Assembly (NCBI RefSeq): GCF_020535545.1
Contig: NZ_CP084752.1
Location: forward strand, 124,001 to 188,000
Source: Roseateles sp. XES5
GTDB taxonomy: Bacteria > Pseudomonadota > Alphaproteobacteria > Rhizobiales > Rhizobiaceae
DNA: 64,000 nt
Reading direction: 5' to 3'
Part shown: positions 17,146-26,698 of the stretch, piece after piece
How positions within the stretch are numbered: the stretch's first letter is position 1
Layout: the number at the start of each line of letters is the position of its first letter
Notes under the pieces: model-generated
The model's input: the letters and a program-made list of their open reading frames with translations, nothing else
The model's database searches: none
What the model was told of the DNA's origin: nothing
Made by a program: the position numbers and the translations under genes

Positions 17146-19497
17146 ATGACGAAGGAACCGCGCAACCGGGCAGGACAAGCAAGGCGGCCCGGCCGCGCGG
17201 ACCGTGACCTGCCGCCGGCGGACAATAGCCCCATCATCCACGGCGCCATTCCGCCGCGCGACGTGCTGCTGCGCTTCATCGCCGAGCATCCCGAACAGGC
17301 CTCCAAGCGCGAGATCGCCAAGGCCTTCGGCCTCAAGGGCGAGGCGCGCGTGGAACTGAAGGCGCTGCTGAAATCCTTCGAGGTCGACGGGCTCCTGGAA
17401 AAGCGCCGCAAGTCGCTGGTGCGGCCCGGCGCCCTGCCCCCCGTCACGGTTCTCGACATCACGACGCGCGACGTCGACGGCGAACTGATCGGCCGTCCGG
17501 CCGAGTGGCTCGACGACGCGGGCGTGGCGCCCGCCGTGCTCATCCGCCAATCGGGCGGCGTGCGCAAGGACAAGGCGCCCGTCGCCGGCCTCGGCGACCG
17601 GGTGCTGGCCAAGATCTTCCCGGCCAAGGAACGCGGCGGGCCGGCCTATACCGGCCGCGTCATCAAGGTCCTCGACAAGAAGAAGAACTCCGGCATGGGC
17701 GTCTTCCGCTCCATGGCGGGCGGCGGCGGGCGCATCATGCCCATCGACCGGCGCGGCGAGGAGATGGATGTCGAGGCCGAATTCACGGCGGGCGCCAAGG
17801 ACGGCGACCTCGTGGAGATCGATGTCGTGCGCATGGGCCGCTACGGCCTGGCGCGCGCGCAGATCAAGGGCGTGGTCGGCTCGGTCGCCTCGGAAAAGGC
17901 GATCTCGATGATCGCCATCCATGCCCATGGCATTCCCCATATCTTCCCCGATGCGGTCATCCGCGAGGCGGAGGCGGCCGGCGCCGCCACCATGTCGCAC
18001 CGCGAGGACTGGCGCAGCCTGCCGCTCATCACCATCGACCCGGCAGACGCCAAGGACCATGACGACGCGGTCTATGCCGAGCCGGATTCCTCGCCCGACA
18101 ATCCGGGCGGCGTGATCGTCACCGTCGCCATCGCCGATGTCAGCTATTACGTGCGGCCGAAATCGGCGCTCGACCGCGAGGCGCTGAAGCGCGGCAACTC
18201 GGTCTACTTCCCGGACCGCGTGGTGCCCATGCTGCCGGAGCGCATCTCCAACGACCTCTGCTCGCTGAAGGAAGGCGTCGACCGCCCGGCGCTTGCCGTG
18301 CGCATGGTCTTCTCGCACGAGGGCCGCAAGGCGAGCCACACCTTCCACCGCATCATGATGAAGAGCACGGCCAAGCTCTCCTACCAGCAGGCCCAGGCCG
18401 CCATCGACGGCGCGCCCGACGACAAGACCGGGCCGATCCTCGAGACGATCCTGAAGCCGCTCTGGCAGGCCTACCGCATCATGACGACGGGCCGGAACCG
18501 CCGCCAGCCGCTCGAACTGGACATGCCCGAGCGCAAGATCCTCCTGAAGCCAGACGGCACCGTCGACCGGGTCGTCGTGCCGCCGCGGCTCGACGCGCAC
18601 AAGCTCATCGAGGAGATGATGATCCAGGCCAACGTCGCGGCCGCCGAGACGCTGGAGAAGAAGAAGCAGGTCCTGATCTACCGCGTGCACGACGCGCCCT
18701 CGCTCGCCAAGCAGGAGGTGCTGCGCGAGTTCCTGCAAACGCTCGACATCTCGCTCGTCAAGGGCGGCAACATGCGCTCCAACCATTTCAACGGCATCCT
18801 TGCGAAGGCCAAGGACAAGCCGTTCGAGCAGATGGTGAGCGAAATGGTGCTGCGCTCGCAGAGCCAGGCGATCTACAGCCCCGAGAATATCGGCCATTTC
18901 GGCCTCAACCTCATGAAATACGCCCATTTCACCTCGCCGATCCGCCGCTATGCGGACCTGATCGTGCACCGGGCGCTGGTGGGCTCGCTCGGCCTCGGCG
19001 AAGGCGGCATCACGCCCGACGAGGAGGCGGTGCTGGACGATATCGCGGCGGAGATTTCCACCTTCGAGCGGCGCGCCATGGCGGCCGAACGCGACACGGT
19101 GGACCGCCTCATCGCCCATCACCTTGCCGAGCGCATCGGCGAGGAATTCGACGGGCGCGTTTCCGGCGTCACCAAGGCGGGACTTTTTGTCACCCTGCCG
19201 GAATATGGCGCGGACGGCTTCGTGCCTATATCCATGCTCGGGCGCGACTACTTCATCTATGACGAGGCCCATCAGGCGCTTTCGGGCGAAAAGACCGGGC
19301 TCGGCTACCGCCTCGGCGACGAGGTGCGCGTCAAGCTCGCAGAAGCGGTGCCGCTCGCCGGTTCGCTGCGGTTCGACATGATCAGCGAAGGGCGCAAGAT
19401 GCCGACGGCGGTGCGCTCCTTCCACAAGTCGGGCCGGCGCAAGGGCGGCGCGCCGCACCGCCAGCCGGGCACCCGCCCGCCGCGCGGCAAGCGCTAG
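17146..19497 (+). CDS. rnr: Ribonuclease R
   Basis: A 783-residue processive 3'-5' exoribonuclease of the RNase II family. An N-terminal helix-turn-helix-like region is followed by cold-shock domains, the RNB catalytic domain with D-P-A-D-A-K-D-H-D-D-A (about residue 300, metal-binding aspartates) and a C-terminal S1 domain with V-S-G-V-T-K-A-G-L-F-V. It ends in a basic tail rich in Arg, Lys and Gly. It degrades structured RNA and helps in rRNA quality control. It is co-transcribed with topA. Confidence 0.96.
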   Translation: MTKEPRNRAGQARRPGRADRDLPPADNSPIIHGAIPPRDVLLRFIAEHPEQASKREIAKAFGLKGEARVELKALLKSFEVDGLLEKRRKSLVRPGALPPVTVLDITTRDVDGELIGRPAEWLDDAGVAPAVLIRQSGGVRKDKAPVAGLGDRVLAKIFPAKERGGPAYTGRVIKVLDKKKNSGMGVFRSMAGGGGRIMPIDRRGEEMDVEAEFTAGAKDGDLVEIDVVRMGRYGLARAQIKGVVGSVASEKAISMIAIHAHGIPHIFPDAVIREAEAAGAATMSHREDWRSLPLITIDPADAKDHDDAVYAEPDSSPDNPGGVIVTVAIADVSYYVRPKSALDREALKRGNSVYFPDRVVPMLPERISNDLCSLKEGVDRPALAVRMVFSHEGRKASHTFHRIMMKSTAKLSYQQAQAAIDGAPDDKTGPILETILKPLWQAYRIMTTGRNRRQPLELDMPERKILLKPDGTVDRVVVPPRLDAHKLIEEMMIQANVAAAETLEKKKQVLIYRVHDAPSLAKQEVLREFLQTLDISLVKGGNMRSNHFNGILAKAKDKPFEQMVSEMVLRSQSQAIYSPENIGHFGLNLMKYAHFTSPIRRYADLIVHRALVGSLGLGEGGITPDEEAVLDDIAAEISTFERRAMAAERDTVDRLIAHHLAERIGEEFDGRVSGVTKAGLFVTLPEYGADGFVPISMLGRDYFIYDEAHQALSGEKTGLGYRLGDEVRVKLAEAVPLAGSLRFDMISEGRKMPTAVRSFHKSGRRKGGAPHRQPGTRPPRGKR

Positions 19498-19561
19498 CGC
19501 ATCTTCCAGCCGGGGCGACATCGCTCCGGTGTCGGAGAATGCGGCGAGAACGCCGGTCCAG

Positions 19562-19590
19562 AGCAATTCCGGCGAGCCGCAATTGCTTTA
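19562..19590 (+). terminator. Possible terminator hairpin after rnr
   Basis: AGCAATT (19562-19568) pairs with AATTGCT (19581-19587), with an inner CGG/CCG pairing between them. The hairpin is followed by a short T run. It lies 65 bases after the rnr stop and 34 bases before the DUF983 gene. Confidence 0.4.
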
Positions 19591-19623
19591 GACCGGCCGA
19601 GAACCGGCAGGAAGGACAGGACC

Positions 19624-20097
19624 ATGCAGGCGAACGAGACGAGCAGCAAGACGGTGCATTTCGGCGATACGGCAAGCGCCGCTCCGGCGGAACGGCCGCT
19701 CGGCCGCGCTATCAAGCGCGGCATGCTGAACCGCTGCCCGGCCTGCGGCACCGGCAAGCTCTTCCGCGCCTATGTGAAGCCCGTCGACCATTGCGCCGCC
19801 TGCGGCGAGGACTACACGCACCAGCGCGCCGACGACCTGCCGCCCTATCTCGTCATCACCATCGTCGGCCATATCGTGCTCGGCGGCTACATGGCGACGG
19901 ACCTCGTCTGGCCGCTCACCACCTGGCAGCACCTCGCCATCTGGACGCCCGTCACCATCATCCTGTCGCTCCTGATGCTCCAGCCCGTCAAGGGCGGCGC
20001 CATCGGCCTGCAATGGGCGCTGCGCATGCACGGCTTCGGCCAGAAGCCCGAAGAGGACGCCGACGACGCATCGGCCTATGGCGACCGAACCGCATGA
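19624..20097 (+). CDS. DUF983 membrane protein with zinc-ribbon cysteines
   Basis: A 157-residue DUF983 protein. After a polar N-terminus, two C-P-A-C/C-A-A-C pairs (about residues 38-41 and 57-60) form a probable zinc ribbon. Two membrane helices follow: I-T-I-V-G-H-I-V-L-G-G-Y and the W-T-P-V-T-I-I-L-S-L-L segment. Members are widespread in alphaproteobacteria, often near cytochrome oxidase or RNA genes, with no proven function. Its TGA overlaps the ATG of the NUDIX gene. Confidence 0.88.
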   Translation: MQANETSSKTVHFGDTASAAPAERPLGRAIKRGMLNRCPACGTGKLFRAYVKPVDHCAACGEDYTHQRADDLPPYLVITIVGHIVLGGYMATDLVWPLTTWQHLAIWTPVTIILSLLMLQPVKGGAIGLQWALRMHGFGQKPEEDADDASAYGDRTA

Positions 20098-20756
20098 CGG
20101 CCGTCCGTCCCGTCGATGCCGCCTCCATCCTGCTGCTCGACCGGTCGGGCGGGCGCATCCGGGTGCTCGTCGGCAAGCGCAGCAGCAAGCATGTCTTCAT
20201 GCCCGACGTCTATGTCTTTCCCGGCGGCCGGCGCGATGCGGGCGACCGCCTCGTTCCCGTCGCCAGCCCCCTTCATCCGCTCGCCTGCGAGCGCCTTGCC
20301 CTGCGGGCCGGCCGGCGCTGCTCCGATTCGCGCCTGAGGGCGCTCGGCGTGACGGCCCTGCGCGAGCTGCACGAGGAAGCCGGCATCGCGGTGGGAACGC
20401 CGCTGTCCGCGCCCGCCGAAGGCATGCTCTCCTTCCGGCCGGATCTGTCCCCGCTGCGCTTCCTTGCCCGCGCCATCACGCCGGCGGGCATGGTGCGCCG
20501 CTTCGACACCCGTTTCTTCACGCTCTTCACCGACGAGGCCGGGGTCGATCCGGCCGCCGCCACCGCCAGCCATGAGCTGGAGGACGTGCGCTGGATCGAT
20601 ATTTTTGATCACAAGGGCATCGAGATGCCCGACATAACCGTCTTGATCCTTGAAGAGCTTCAAAAAAGCATTCAGGAAAACGAGTCTCTCCCCTTCGGAA
20701 GGGCCGCACCGCTGTACTACACCCAGCGGGGGCGTTTCCTTCGGGACCTTCTTTGA
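20094..20756 (+). CDS. NUDIX hydrolase, NUDT19-like
   Basis: A 220-residue protein starting at ATG 20094 (M-T-A-V-R-P-V-D-A-A-S-I-L-L-L). The NUDIX helix core R-E-L-H-E-E-A-G-I lies at about residues 87-95. The glutamate normally placed before it is arginine, and a long insertion separates the first G-G-R-R motif, as in the NUDT7/NUDT19 (CoA diphosphatase-like) branch. It probably hydrolyses a nucleoside diphosphate derivative. It is translationally coupled to the DUF983 gene and followed closely by the MFS gene. Confidence 0.85.
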   Translation: MTAVRPVDAASILLLDRSGGRIRVLVGKRSSKHVFMPDVYVFPGGRRDAGDRLVPVASPLHPLACERLALRAGRRCSDSRLRALGVTALRELHEEAGIAVGTPLSAPAEGMLSFRPDLSPLRFLARAITPAGMVRRFDTRFFTLFTDEAGVDPAAATASHELEDVRWIDIFDHKGIEMPDITVLILEELQKSIQENESLPFGRAAPLYYTQRGRFLRDLL

Positions 20757-20769
20757 GGATCCATTGCAT

Positions 20770-21954
20770 ATGACGCAGCCGCAAACCGGTACCGCCGGCC
20801 CGGTGGAGCACATTCACTGGCGGTCTCTCATTGCAGCCATCGCCGCCATTTCCGCAGTCGGCATCGCCATGGGCCTCGGCCTGCCGCTCTTGTCCATCAT
20901 CATGGAAAAGCGCGGCATCTCCTCGACCCTGATCGGCATCAATTCCGCCATGGCCGGCGTCGCCGCCATGGCCGCCGCCCCGTGCACGGCGCGCCTCGCC
21001 CATGCCTGGGGCACCTCCTCGACCATGATCGGGGCCATCCTGCTTGCCGCCGTCAGCGGCCTCGGCTTCTACTACATCGAGAACTTCTGGCTCTGGTTCC
21101 CGCTGCGCATCGTCTTCCACGGCGCGACGACCATGCTCTTCATCCTCTCGGAGTTCTGGATCAACGCCGCCGCCCCGCCGCGCCGGCGCGGCCTCGTGCT
21201 CGGCATCTACGCCACCGTGCTGTCGCTGGGCTTCGCCACCGGGCCCCTCATCTTCTCGCTGATCGGCAGCGAGGGCGTGCTGCCCTTCGCGCTCGGCGCC
21301 GTGATCATCCTGCTGGCCGCCCTGCCGATCTTCATCGCCCGCGGCGAAAGCCCCACCATCGACGAGAAGCCGGAGCTGCATTTCATGCGCTACATCCTTC
21401 TCGTGCCCACGGCGACGGCGGCGGTCTTCATCTTCGGCGCCGTCCAGGTGGGCGGGCTCTCGCTGCTGCCGATCTACGCCACCCGCGCCGGCTTCACGGA
21501 GGCGCAGGCCGCCCTCCTGCTCACCGTCATGGGCATCGGCAACATGGCCTTCCAGATCCCGCTCGGCATGCTCTCCGACCGCATGCGCGACCGCCGCAGC
21601 CTTCTGACCATCATGGCCGCCATCGGCCTCCTCGGCTCGCTGTCGCTGCCCATCATCTCGCACAACTGGCTGCTGATGGCCGGCGTGCTCCTGGTGTGGG
21701 GCGGCTGCGTGGCGGGCCTCTATACCGTCGGCCTCAGCCATCTCGGCTCACGACTCGTCGGGGCCGACCTTGCCGCCGCCAATGCCGCCTTCATCTTCTG
21801 CTATGCGGTCGGCACCGTGATCGGCCCGCAGGCGATCGGCGCGGCGATGGACGTTTCCGGCAATGACGGTTTTGCCTGGGCAATCGTCGCCTTCTTCGGC
21901 TTTTACCTCGTACTTTCTATGGCCCGAATGGTTTTCCGACCGAAACGGGCTTGA
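20770..21954 (+). CDS. Major facilitator superfamily transporter
   Basis: A 394-residue integral membrane protein with about twelve hydrophobic helices, starting M-T-Q-P-Q-T-G at ATG 20770. The cytoplasmic loop between helices 2 and 3 and the segment [11 protein letters not shown] (about 265) match the MFS loop motif. The substrate is unknown; the closest types are drug or sugar efflux carriers. It begins 13 bases after the NUDIX gene, so three genes may form one transcript. Confidence 0.88.
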   Translation: MTQPQTGTAGPVEHIHWRSLIAAIAAISAVGIAMGLGLPLLSIIMEKRGISSTLIGINSAMAGVAAMAAAPCTARLAHAWGTSSTMIGAILLAAVSGLGFYYIENFWLWFPLRIVFHGATTMLFILSEFWINAAAPPRRRGLVLGIYATVLSLGFATGPLIFSLIGSEGVLPFALGAVIILLAALPIFIARGESPTIDEKPELHFMRYILLVPTATAAVFIFGAVQVGGLSLLPIYATRAGFTEAQAALLLTVMGIGNMAFQIPLGMLSDRMRDRRSLLTIMAAIGLLGSLSLPIISHNWLLMAGVLLVWGGCVAGLYTVGLSHLGSRLVGADLAAANAAFIFCYAVGTVIGPQAIGAAMDVSGNDGFAWAIVAFFGFYLVLSMARMVFRPKRA

Positions 21955-21978
21955 CTTTTCGGGCGCGATTTGTAGTTT
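21951..21978 (+). promoter_or_regulatory. Sigma-70-type promoter of rpmG
   Basis: TTGACT at 21951-21956 and TAGTTT at 21973-21978 are separated by 16 bases. The -35 element overlaps the stop codon of the MFS gene. The predicted transcript start lies about 60 bases upstream of the rpmG ATG. Confidence 0.55.
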
Positions 21979-22048
21979 CCGGCCAGATTTAAAGCCGTGG
22001 AACAGAATGGCTGTCCGCGGCTTCGTTTTTCATAAAGGCAGGACGACC

Positions 22049-22216
22049 ATGGCCAAGGCTACCACCATCAAGATCAAGCTGCTGTCGACGGCCGACACCG
22101 GTTTCTTCTACGTGACCACGAAGAACAGCCGTACGATGACGGAAAAGATGACCAAGACGAAGTACGATCCGGTCGTCAAGAAGCACGTCGAATTCAAGGA
22201 AACCAAGATCAAGTAA
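22049..22216 (+). CDS. rpmG: 50S ribosomal protein L33
   Basis: A 55-residue basic protein, [18 protein letters not shown], matching bacterial L33. It lacks the four zinc-binding cysteines of the C+ form, so it is the zinc-independent C- form. The ribosome binding site AGGAC lies upstream of ATG 22049. It has its own promoter and terminator. Confidence 0.97.
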   Translation: MAKATTIKIKLLSTADTGFFYVTTKNSRTMTEKMTKTKYDPVVKKHVEFKETKIK

Positions 22217-22241
22217 TCTTGGGAGCCTTTCGAGGTTCGCA

Positions 22242-22276
22242 AAGGCGCTGGACGGAAACGTCCGGCGCCTTTTCTT
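22242..22276 (+). terminator. Rho-independent terminator of rpmG
   Basis: AAGGCGCTGGACG (22242-22254) pairs with CGTCCGGCGCCTT (22259-22271) around a GAAA tetraloop, with one G-T wobble, followed by a T-rich tail (TTTCTTT). It lies 26 bases after the rpmG stop. Confidence 0.9.
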
Positions 22277-22316
22277 TGGCCCCTGCCCGCCCACAACCGG
22301 ATACAGCCGCACGAAT

Positions 22317-22440
22317 CAAAAACGCCGCTCCCTTGCCGGGAGCGGCGTTGAACGGGGGTCGGTCAGACACGACGACGGCACGAGGATTCCGTTTTTGTCG
22401 TAGCTGACCGACCGACCCCACGACCCAGGAGATGCGGCGG
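22317..22440 (-). ncRNA. Structured small RNA candidate between rpmG and pleD
   Basis: On the minus strand a long interrupted hairpin is followed by a strong terminator. The outer helix pairs 22357-22366 (GGTCGGTCAG on plus) with 22404-22413 (CTGACCGACC), ten perfect pairs. Inside it ACGAC pairs with GTCGT and CGG with CCG. GACC is tandemly repeated, so an alternative register (22355-22364 with 22410-22419) is possible. A 12-bp terminator stem (22321-22332/22338-22349, loop TTGCC) with five T follows. The 5' end near 22440 is estimated; ATGCTA (22449-22444) may be the -10 element. No protein frame fits. Confidence 0.6.
22318..22349 (-). terminator. Rho-independent terminator of the small RNA candidate
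   Basis: Perfect 12-bp stem AACGCCGCTCCC/GGGAGCGGCGTT with loop TTGCC; read on the minus strand it ends in TTTTT. It points away from pleD and towards rpmG. Confidence 0.85.
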
Positions 22441-22449
22441 ACCTAGCAT

Positions 22450-22907
22450 CATGGGGTAACCGGTTGTGCGGGCTTGTTTGCCGCCCATGAGTTGAGCATC
22501 GCGCGAAAAAGAAAAAAAATCAACGAATTCTTAACGCTCCGCCGCGAGGTCCTTGTCTCATAGTTAACCGGCGTGGTTGTAACTGTGCCGTAGAGCGGCA
22601 TTTACGTTATAGAAGACAACAATACAGTATACGGCAGGACACAACCCAGAAGGGTATGGCTTGCAGCCTGCATAAACGGGCTTTTACGCACACGGCCTGA
22701 TTGTGAAAGCACAACCCATTGATAAGTTTTGTCAAAAATAAATCGTACGATTTATAGCCAAATTTCGCGACAGCCCCCATGACGGGCAATCGCCCTGCCC
22801 CCGGCGCCGGAAAATCGGTGCCCTTGGGTAAGCCGCTCGAAATTAAGGCAAATGCCCGCAATTCTAACGTGCCTGTGGACAAAGGTGCCGGAGAGGCGAT
22901 TCGCGAC
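22450..22907. other. Intergenic region downstream of pleD with no gene seen
   Basis: About 460 bases, partly AT-rich, between the small RNA candidate and the end of pleD. No frame has a convincing start or composition. The notable element is the 18-base palindrome at 22738-22755. Confidence 0.5.
22738..22755. repeat. Perfect 18-base palindrome
   Basis: ATAAATCGTACGATTTAT is identical on both strands, in an AT-rich context. This is the form of an operator for a dimeric regulator. No gene start lies within 160 bases on either side, so its target is unclear. Confidence 0.6.
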
Positions 22908-24275
22908 TCAGGCCGCGGCCGCCACAACCCGGTTGCGGCCCGAACGCTTGGCTTCGTAAAGCGCCGTGTCCGCGCGCTTCAGCAAGGCTTCCGGACTATC
23001 GCCCGCCGGCAGGATGGACGAGATGCCGAGCGAGGCAGTAACGGGCAAGAAGACATCGGTGCCGGGAATGCGGAAAGGCTCGCGCTCGACGATCATGCGC
23101 AGCCGCTCGGCAACGCTTGCCGCCATCTCGGCCGGCGTATCGGGCATGACCAGCACGAACTCCTCCCCGCCATAGCGGCAGGCAAGGTCGGCGCCGCGCA
23201 CGGCCGAGCGGACGCGGTTGGCGAATTCACGCAGCACGGCGTCGCCGGCATCGTGGCCATAGGTGTCGTTGACCAGCTTGAAGCGGTCGATATCGGTGAT
23301 GCAGACCGACAGCGGGCGGCTGCGGGCCGTCGCGCGGTCGATCAGCAGCTTCATGTGGTTGTCGAGGTAGCGACGGTTGTGCAGCCCCGTCAGGCCGTCG
23401 GTGACGGCAAGCTCGATGGTCTGGCGCACGCTGGCGCGCAGACGGTCGTTGCAGCGCTTGCGGCGGATCTGGGTGAGGCTGCGGGCGATCAGTTCGTTCG
23501 GATCGATCGGCCGCATCAGATAGTCCGTCACGCCGAGATCGAGCGCGCGCACGATCATTTCGTCGTCGCCCTGTTCGGCGATCAGCAGGATCGGCAGGAA
23601 GCGCGTGCGCTCCAGCGACCGGAGCTGCGAGCAGAGGCGAAGCGGATCGTAATCCTCGAAATTGGCATTGACGATCACGAGTTCGTAATTGCTTTCGGCC
23701 GCCTGGAAGAGCGCCGCCTGCGGATCGGACATGCAGGTGACGTCGGCGACCGGCTTCAGCGCGCGGGCGATGCGCTCCTGCGAGGAGGCGCGCCCGTCGA
23801 CGAGCAGCACGTCGCCCGGCTCGTCGCCGAGATTGCTGTCGAGGCCGTCTTCCAGCGAGATGGCGCGGGCGGTCGCGGCGCGCATGCGCAGCTCGTCCGT
23901 CAGCGTCTTCAGCCGCACGAGGCTCTTGACGCGCGACATGAGCTGCAGGTCGTTGACCGGCTTGGTGAGGAAGTCGTCGGCGCCGGCCTTGAGGCCCCGC
24001 ACGCGGTCCGACGGCTGGTCGAGGGCCGTCACCATGACGACGGGAATATGGGAGGTGCGCGGATTGGCCTTCAGCCGCTCGCAGACCTCGAAACCGTCGA
24101 TACCGGGCATCATGATGTCGAGGAGGATGAGGTCGACCTGGGTGCGTTCGCAGATCGAGAGCGCGTCGTAGCCGTTCTCGGCCGTCAGCACGTCGAAATA
24201 CTCTGCCAGCAACCGGGCTTCGAGCAGCTTCACATTGGCCGGGATGTCGTCGACGACGAGGATACGTGCCGTCAT
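22908..24275 (-). CDS. pleD: Response regulator diguanylate cyclase PleD
   Basis: A 455-residue protein with the PleD order receiver-receiver-GGDEF. The first receiver has D9/D10 and phosphoacceptor D53 (L-L-D-I-M-M-P-G). The second lacks the acceptor (V-I-V-N-A-N-F) and serves dimerisation. The catalytic half-site is R-Y-G-G-E-E-F, and the inhibitory RxxD site (R-G-A-D) lies five residues before it, so product inhibition by c-di-GMP is expected. ATG 24275 follows GGGAGG. It lies 16 bases after divK, in the same operon as in Caulobacter and rhizobia. Confidence 0.96.
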   Translation of the reverse strand: MTARILVVDDIPANVKLLEARLLAEYFDVLTAENGYDALSICERTQVDLILLDIMMPGIDGFEVCERLKANPRTSHIPVVMVTALDQPSDRVRGLKAGADDFLTKPVNDLQLMSRVKSLVRLKTLTDELRMRAATARAISLEDGLDSNLGDEPGDVLLVDGRASSQERIARALKPVADVTCMSDPQAALFQAAESNYELVIVNANFEDYDPLRLCSQLRSLERTRFLPILLIAEQGDDEMIVRALDLGVTDYLMRPIDPNELIARSLTQIRRKRCNDRLRASVRQTIELAVTDGLTGLHNRRYLDNHMKLLIDRATARSRPLSVCITDIDRFKLVNDTYGHDAGDAVLREFANRVRSAVRGADLACRYGGEEFVLVMPDTPAEMAASVAERLRMIVEREPFRIPGTDVFLPVTASLGISSILPAGDSPEALLKRADTALYEAKRSGRNRVVAAAA

Positions 24276-24291
24276 ACTGTTGCCTCCCGCC

Positions 24292-24663
24292 TCACGCGTC
24301 GCCGAGATAGGTCTTGATGGTCTCGATGAACTTCGGGACCGAAATGGGCTTGGAGACATAGGCCTCGCAACCGCCCTGCCTGATTCGCTCCTCGTCGCCC
24401 TTCATCGCGAAGGCCGTGACGGCGATCACGGGGATGACGTGGAGTTCGTCGTCCTCCTTCAGCCACTTGGTGACTTCCAGGCCCGAAACCTCCGGCAGCT
24501 GGATGTCCATCAGGATCAGGTCCGGGCGATGTTTGCGCGCGAGATCAAGGGCTTCCATGCCATTGCGGGTCTGGATCGTCGTATAGCCGGACGCCTCGAT
24601 GAGGTCCCGGAAGAGCTTCATGTTGAGCTCGTTGTCCTCGACTATCATCACTTGCTTGGGCAT
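24292..24663 (-). CDS. divK: Single-domain response regulator DivK
   Basis: A 123-residue receiver-only protein starting [13 protein letters not shown]53 (L-M-D-I-Q-L-P-E) is the phosphoacceptor, with the acidic pair E9-D10, the T-A-F-A-M segment and K in V-S-K-P-I-S. DivK relays signals from PleC/DivJ to DivL-CckA and so controls CtrA and cell division polarity. It is the first gene of the divK-pleD operon; the DUF3572 gene is divergent, about 140 bases away. Confidence 0.96.
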   Translation of the reverse strand: MPKQVMIVEDNELNMKLFRDLIEASGYTTIQTRNGMEALDLARKHRPDLILMDIQLPEVSGLEVTKWLKEDDELHVIPVIAVTAFAMKGDEERIRQGGCEAYVSKPISVPKFIETIKTYLGDA

Positions 24664-24804
24664 CGTGCGTCCCTGTTCCTCTCGCCGGCCTTGCAACCTG
24701 TTGGGAGATCGATACGTTGCGGCAAAGCCGAAATCACCCAGCCGGACTGAAGACACGTTAGCGTCACTTGGTTGATTAAAAGGTAAATTTCCCGAGAGAA
24801 ACGA

Positions 24805-25104
24805 ATGAAAAGCCAAAAAGATACAACCGTGACGAAGGCTGCCGAAGAGACCGCCGTCGCCATTCTCGGATGGCTCGCCGGCGAACCGGATCTGCTGTCG
24901 CGTTTCCTGTCGCTGACCGGCGTTTCACCCGAGCAGGTGCGCCACGCGGTGAACGATCCGGGCTTCCTCGCCGGCCTCGTCGACTTCCTCATGGGCCACG
25001 AGCCGACCCTCCTCGCCTTCAGCGCGGCGACGGGCATCGCGCCGGAAGCGGTGGTGCATGCCCATGCGGTGCTGACCGGCCCGTATGGCAACGACGATTT
25101 CTGA
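24805..25104 (+). CDS. DUF3572 family protein
   Basis: A 99-residue helical protein matching DUF3572, with [18 protein letters not shown] near the N-terminus and the paired [12 protein letters not shown] segment. The family is restricted to alphaproteobacteria and usually lies next to divK or dinB; its function is unknown. It is divergent from divK, and dinB follows after about 115 bases with its own promoter. Confidence 0.85.
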   Translation: MKSQKDTTVTKAAEETAVAILGWLAGEPDLLSRFLSLTGVSPEQVRHAVNDPGFLAGLVDFLMGHEPTLLAFSAATGIAPEAVVHAHAVLTGPYGNDDF

Positions 25105-25200
25105 GCGGGCGAAGCGCCGCCCTCAGCATGCCTGTGTACCGCCATCTCTTCCGCCCCGGCGACTATTGAGACTTCTGAACTTAGGCGCTAGTGTCGCAAT

Positions 25201-25215
25201 GTTCAATATTTGTTC
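25201..25215 (+). promoter_or_regulatory. LexA (SOS) box of dinB
   Basis: GTTC-AATATTT-GTTC is a perfect match to the alphaproteobacterial LexA consensus GTTC-N7-GTTC. It ends five bases before the ATG of dinB at 25221, so LexA would block the promoter or the transcript start. Confidence 0.9.
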
Positions 25216-25220
25216 CCATC

Positions 25221-26567
25221 ATGAGCACCGCCGCAACGCGTTTTTCGGGCTTCTGTCGCGACTGCCTTTCCGGGCAGCCCGCCGCCCTGCGCCGTTGCCG
25301 GGCCTGCGGCAGCCCGCGCCTCGTCTATCATGACGAGCTCTTCGACCTGACGCTCGCCCATATCGACTGCGACGCCTTCTATGCCTCGATCGAAAAACGC
25401 GACAATCCGGAGCTCGCCGACAAGCCGGTGATCATCGGCGGCGGCAAGCGCGGCGTCGTCTCCACCGCCTGCTATGTCGCGCGCATCCACGGCGTGCGCT
25501 CGGCCATGCCGATGTTCAAGGCGCTGGAGGCCTGCCCGAACGCCGTGGTCATCAGCCCGAACATGGAGAAATACGTGAAGGTCGGGCGCGAGGTGCGCGC
25601 CATGATGCAGGACCTGACGCCGCTGGTGCAGCCCCTGTCCATCGACGAGGCCTTCCTGGAGCTGCGCGGCACCGAGCGGCTGCACCACGATCCCCCTGCC
25701 CGCGTGCTTGCCCGCTTCGCCCAGCGCGTGGAGAAAGAGGTGGGCATCACCATCTCCATCGGCCTTTCCTACTGCAAGTTCCTCGCCAAGGTCGCCTCCG
25801 ACCTCAACAAGCCGCGCGGCTTTTCCGTCATCGGCGCGGCGGAGGCGCTGGACTTCCTGCGCGACAAACCGGTGCGCCTCATCTGGGGCGTCGGCAAGGC
25901 CTTTGCCGAGACGCTGGAGCGCGACGGCATCCGCACCGTCGGCCAGCTCCAGACCATGGAGGAAAGCGACCTGATGCGCCGCTACGGCGTGATGGGCAAG
26001 CGGCTGTTCCACCTGTCGCGCGGCCAGGACGACCGCGAGGTGCATATCAACGACGCGGCCAAGAGCGTTTCGGCGGAAACCACCTTCTTCGACGATCTCT
26101 CCAGCCACGACGAGCTCGTCGCGCATCTGCGGCGGCTCAGCGAGAAGGTGGCGACGCGCCTGCGCAAGTCCGGCATTGCCGGCCATACCGTCGTGCTCAA
26201 GCTGAAGACCGCCGACTTCAAGAGCCGCACGCGCAACCGCAAGCTCGAAGACCCGACCATGCTGGCCGACCGGATCTTCCGCACCGGCATGGAGCTTCTG
26301 CGCAAGGAGACGGACGGCACGAAGTTCCGGCTGATCGGCATCGGCGTTTCCGACCTCACCGACCCCGGCCGGGCCGACCCGCCCGACCTCGTCGATCCGG
26401 CCGCCGCGCGCCGCGCCGCCGCGGAGGCGGCGATGAACACGCTGCGCGACAAGTTCGGCAAGGCGAGCGTGGAGACCGGCTATACGTTCGGCAAATCGGG
26501 CCCTGAGCGCTTTCACGGAAAGTTGACCGTGAAGACGGGCGGAAAAATCGGCGACCCCAGCGAATAA
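25221..26567 (+). CDS. dinB: DNA polymerase IV
   Basis: A 448-residue Y-family translesion polymerase. The palm has [13 protein letters not shown] (about 49-61) and S-I-D-E-A-F-L-E-L (about 145-153), both with the metal-binding carboxylates. A short N-terminal extension holds two CxxC pairs (C-R-D-C and C-R-A-C-G), a zinc finger typical of the rhizobial form. The helix-hairpin-helix and little-finger domains follow. ATG 25221 is chosen because it directly follows the LexA box. Expression should be SOS-induced. Confidence 0.95.
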   Translation: MSTAATRFSGFCRDCLSGQPAALRRCRACGSPRLVYHDELFDLTLAHIDCDAFYASIEKRDNPELADKPVIIGGGKRGVVSTACYVARIHGVRSAMPMFKALEACPNAVVISPNMEKYVKVGREVRAMMQDLTPLVQPLSIDEAFLELRGTERLHHDPPARVLARFAQRVEKEVGITISIGLSYCKFLAKVASDLNKPRGFSVIGAAEALDFLRDKPVRLIWGVGKAFAETLERDGIRTVGQLQTMEESDLMRRYGVMGKRLFHLSRGQDDREVHINDAAKSVSAETTFFDDLSSHDELVAHLRRLSEKVATRLRKSGIAGHTVVLKLKTADFKSRTRNRKLEDPTMLADRIFRTGMELLRKETDGTKFRLIGIGVSDLTDPGRADPPDLVDPAAARRAAAEAAMNTLRDKFGKASVETGYTFGKSGPERFHGKLTVKTGGKIGDPSE

Positions 26568-26698
26568 ATCCCGGCAAACCAGCGTTCTTCACTGCATCGG
26601 GATGGCACAGATCGGGGGATCGTGCGGGTGCATCAAGCCTTCCTTAAGCGAGATGCACTACGCTTCCGGCCGGTTTGTATTGCGTACGGATGGGTCAC

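Noticed and set aside
14386..19566. A 1726-codon minus-strand open frame
   Set aside because: It is the mirror of topA and rnr; its composition follows their codon pattern in antisense and it has no known domain.
22607..22927. Minus-strand frame of 106 codons near pleD
   Set aside because: It overlaps the end of pleD out of frame, begins without a ribosome binding site and covers the palindrome; probably non-coding.
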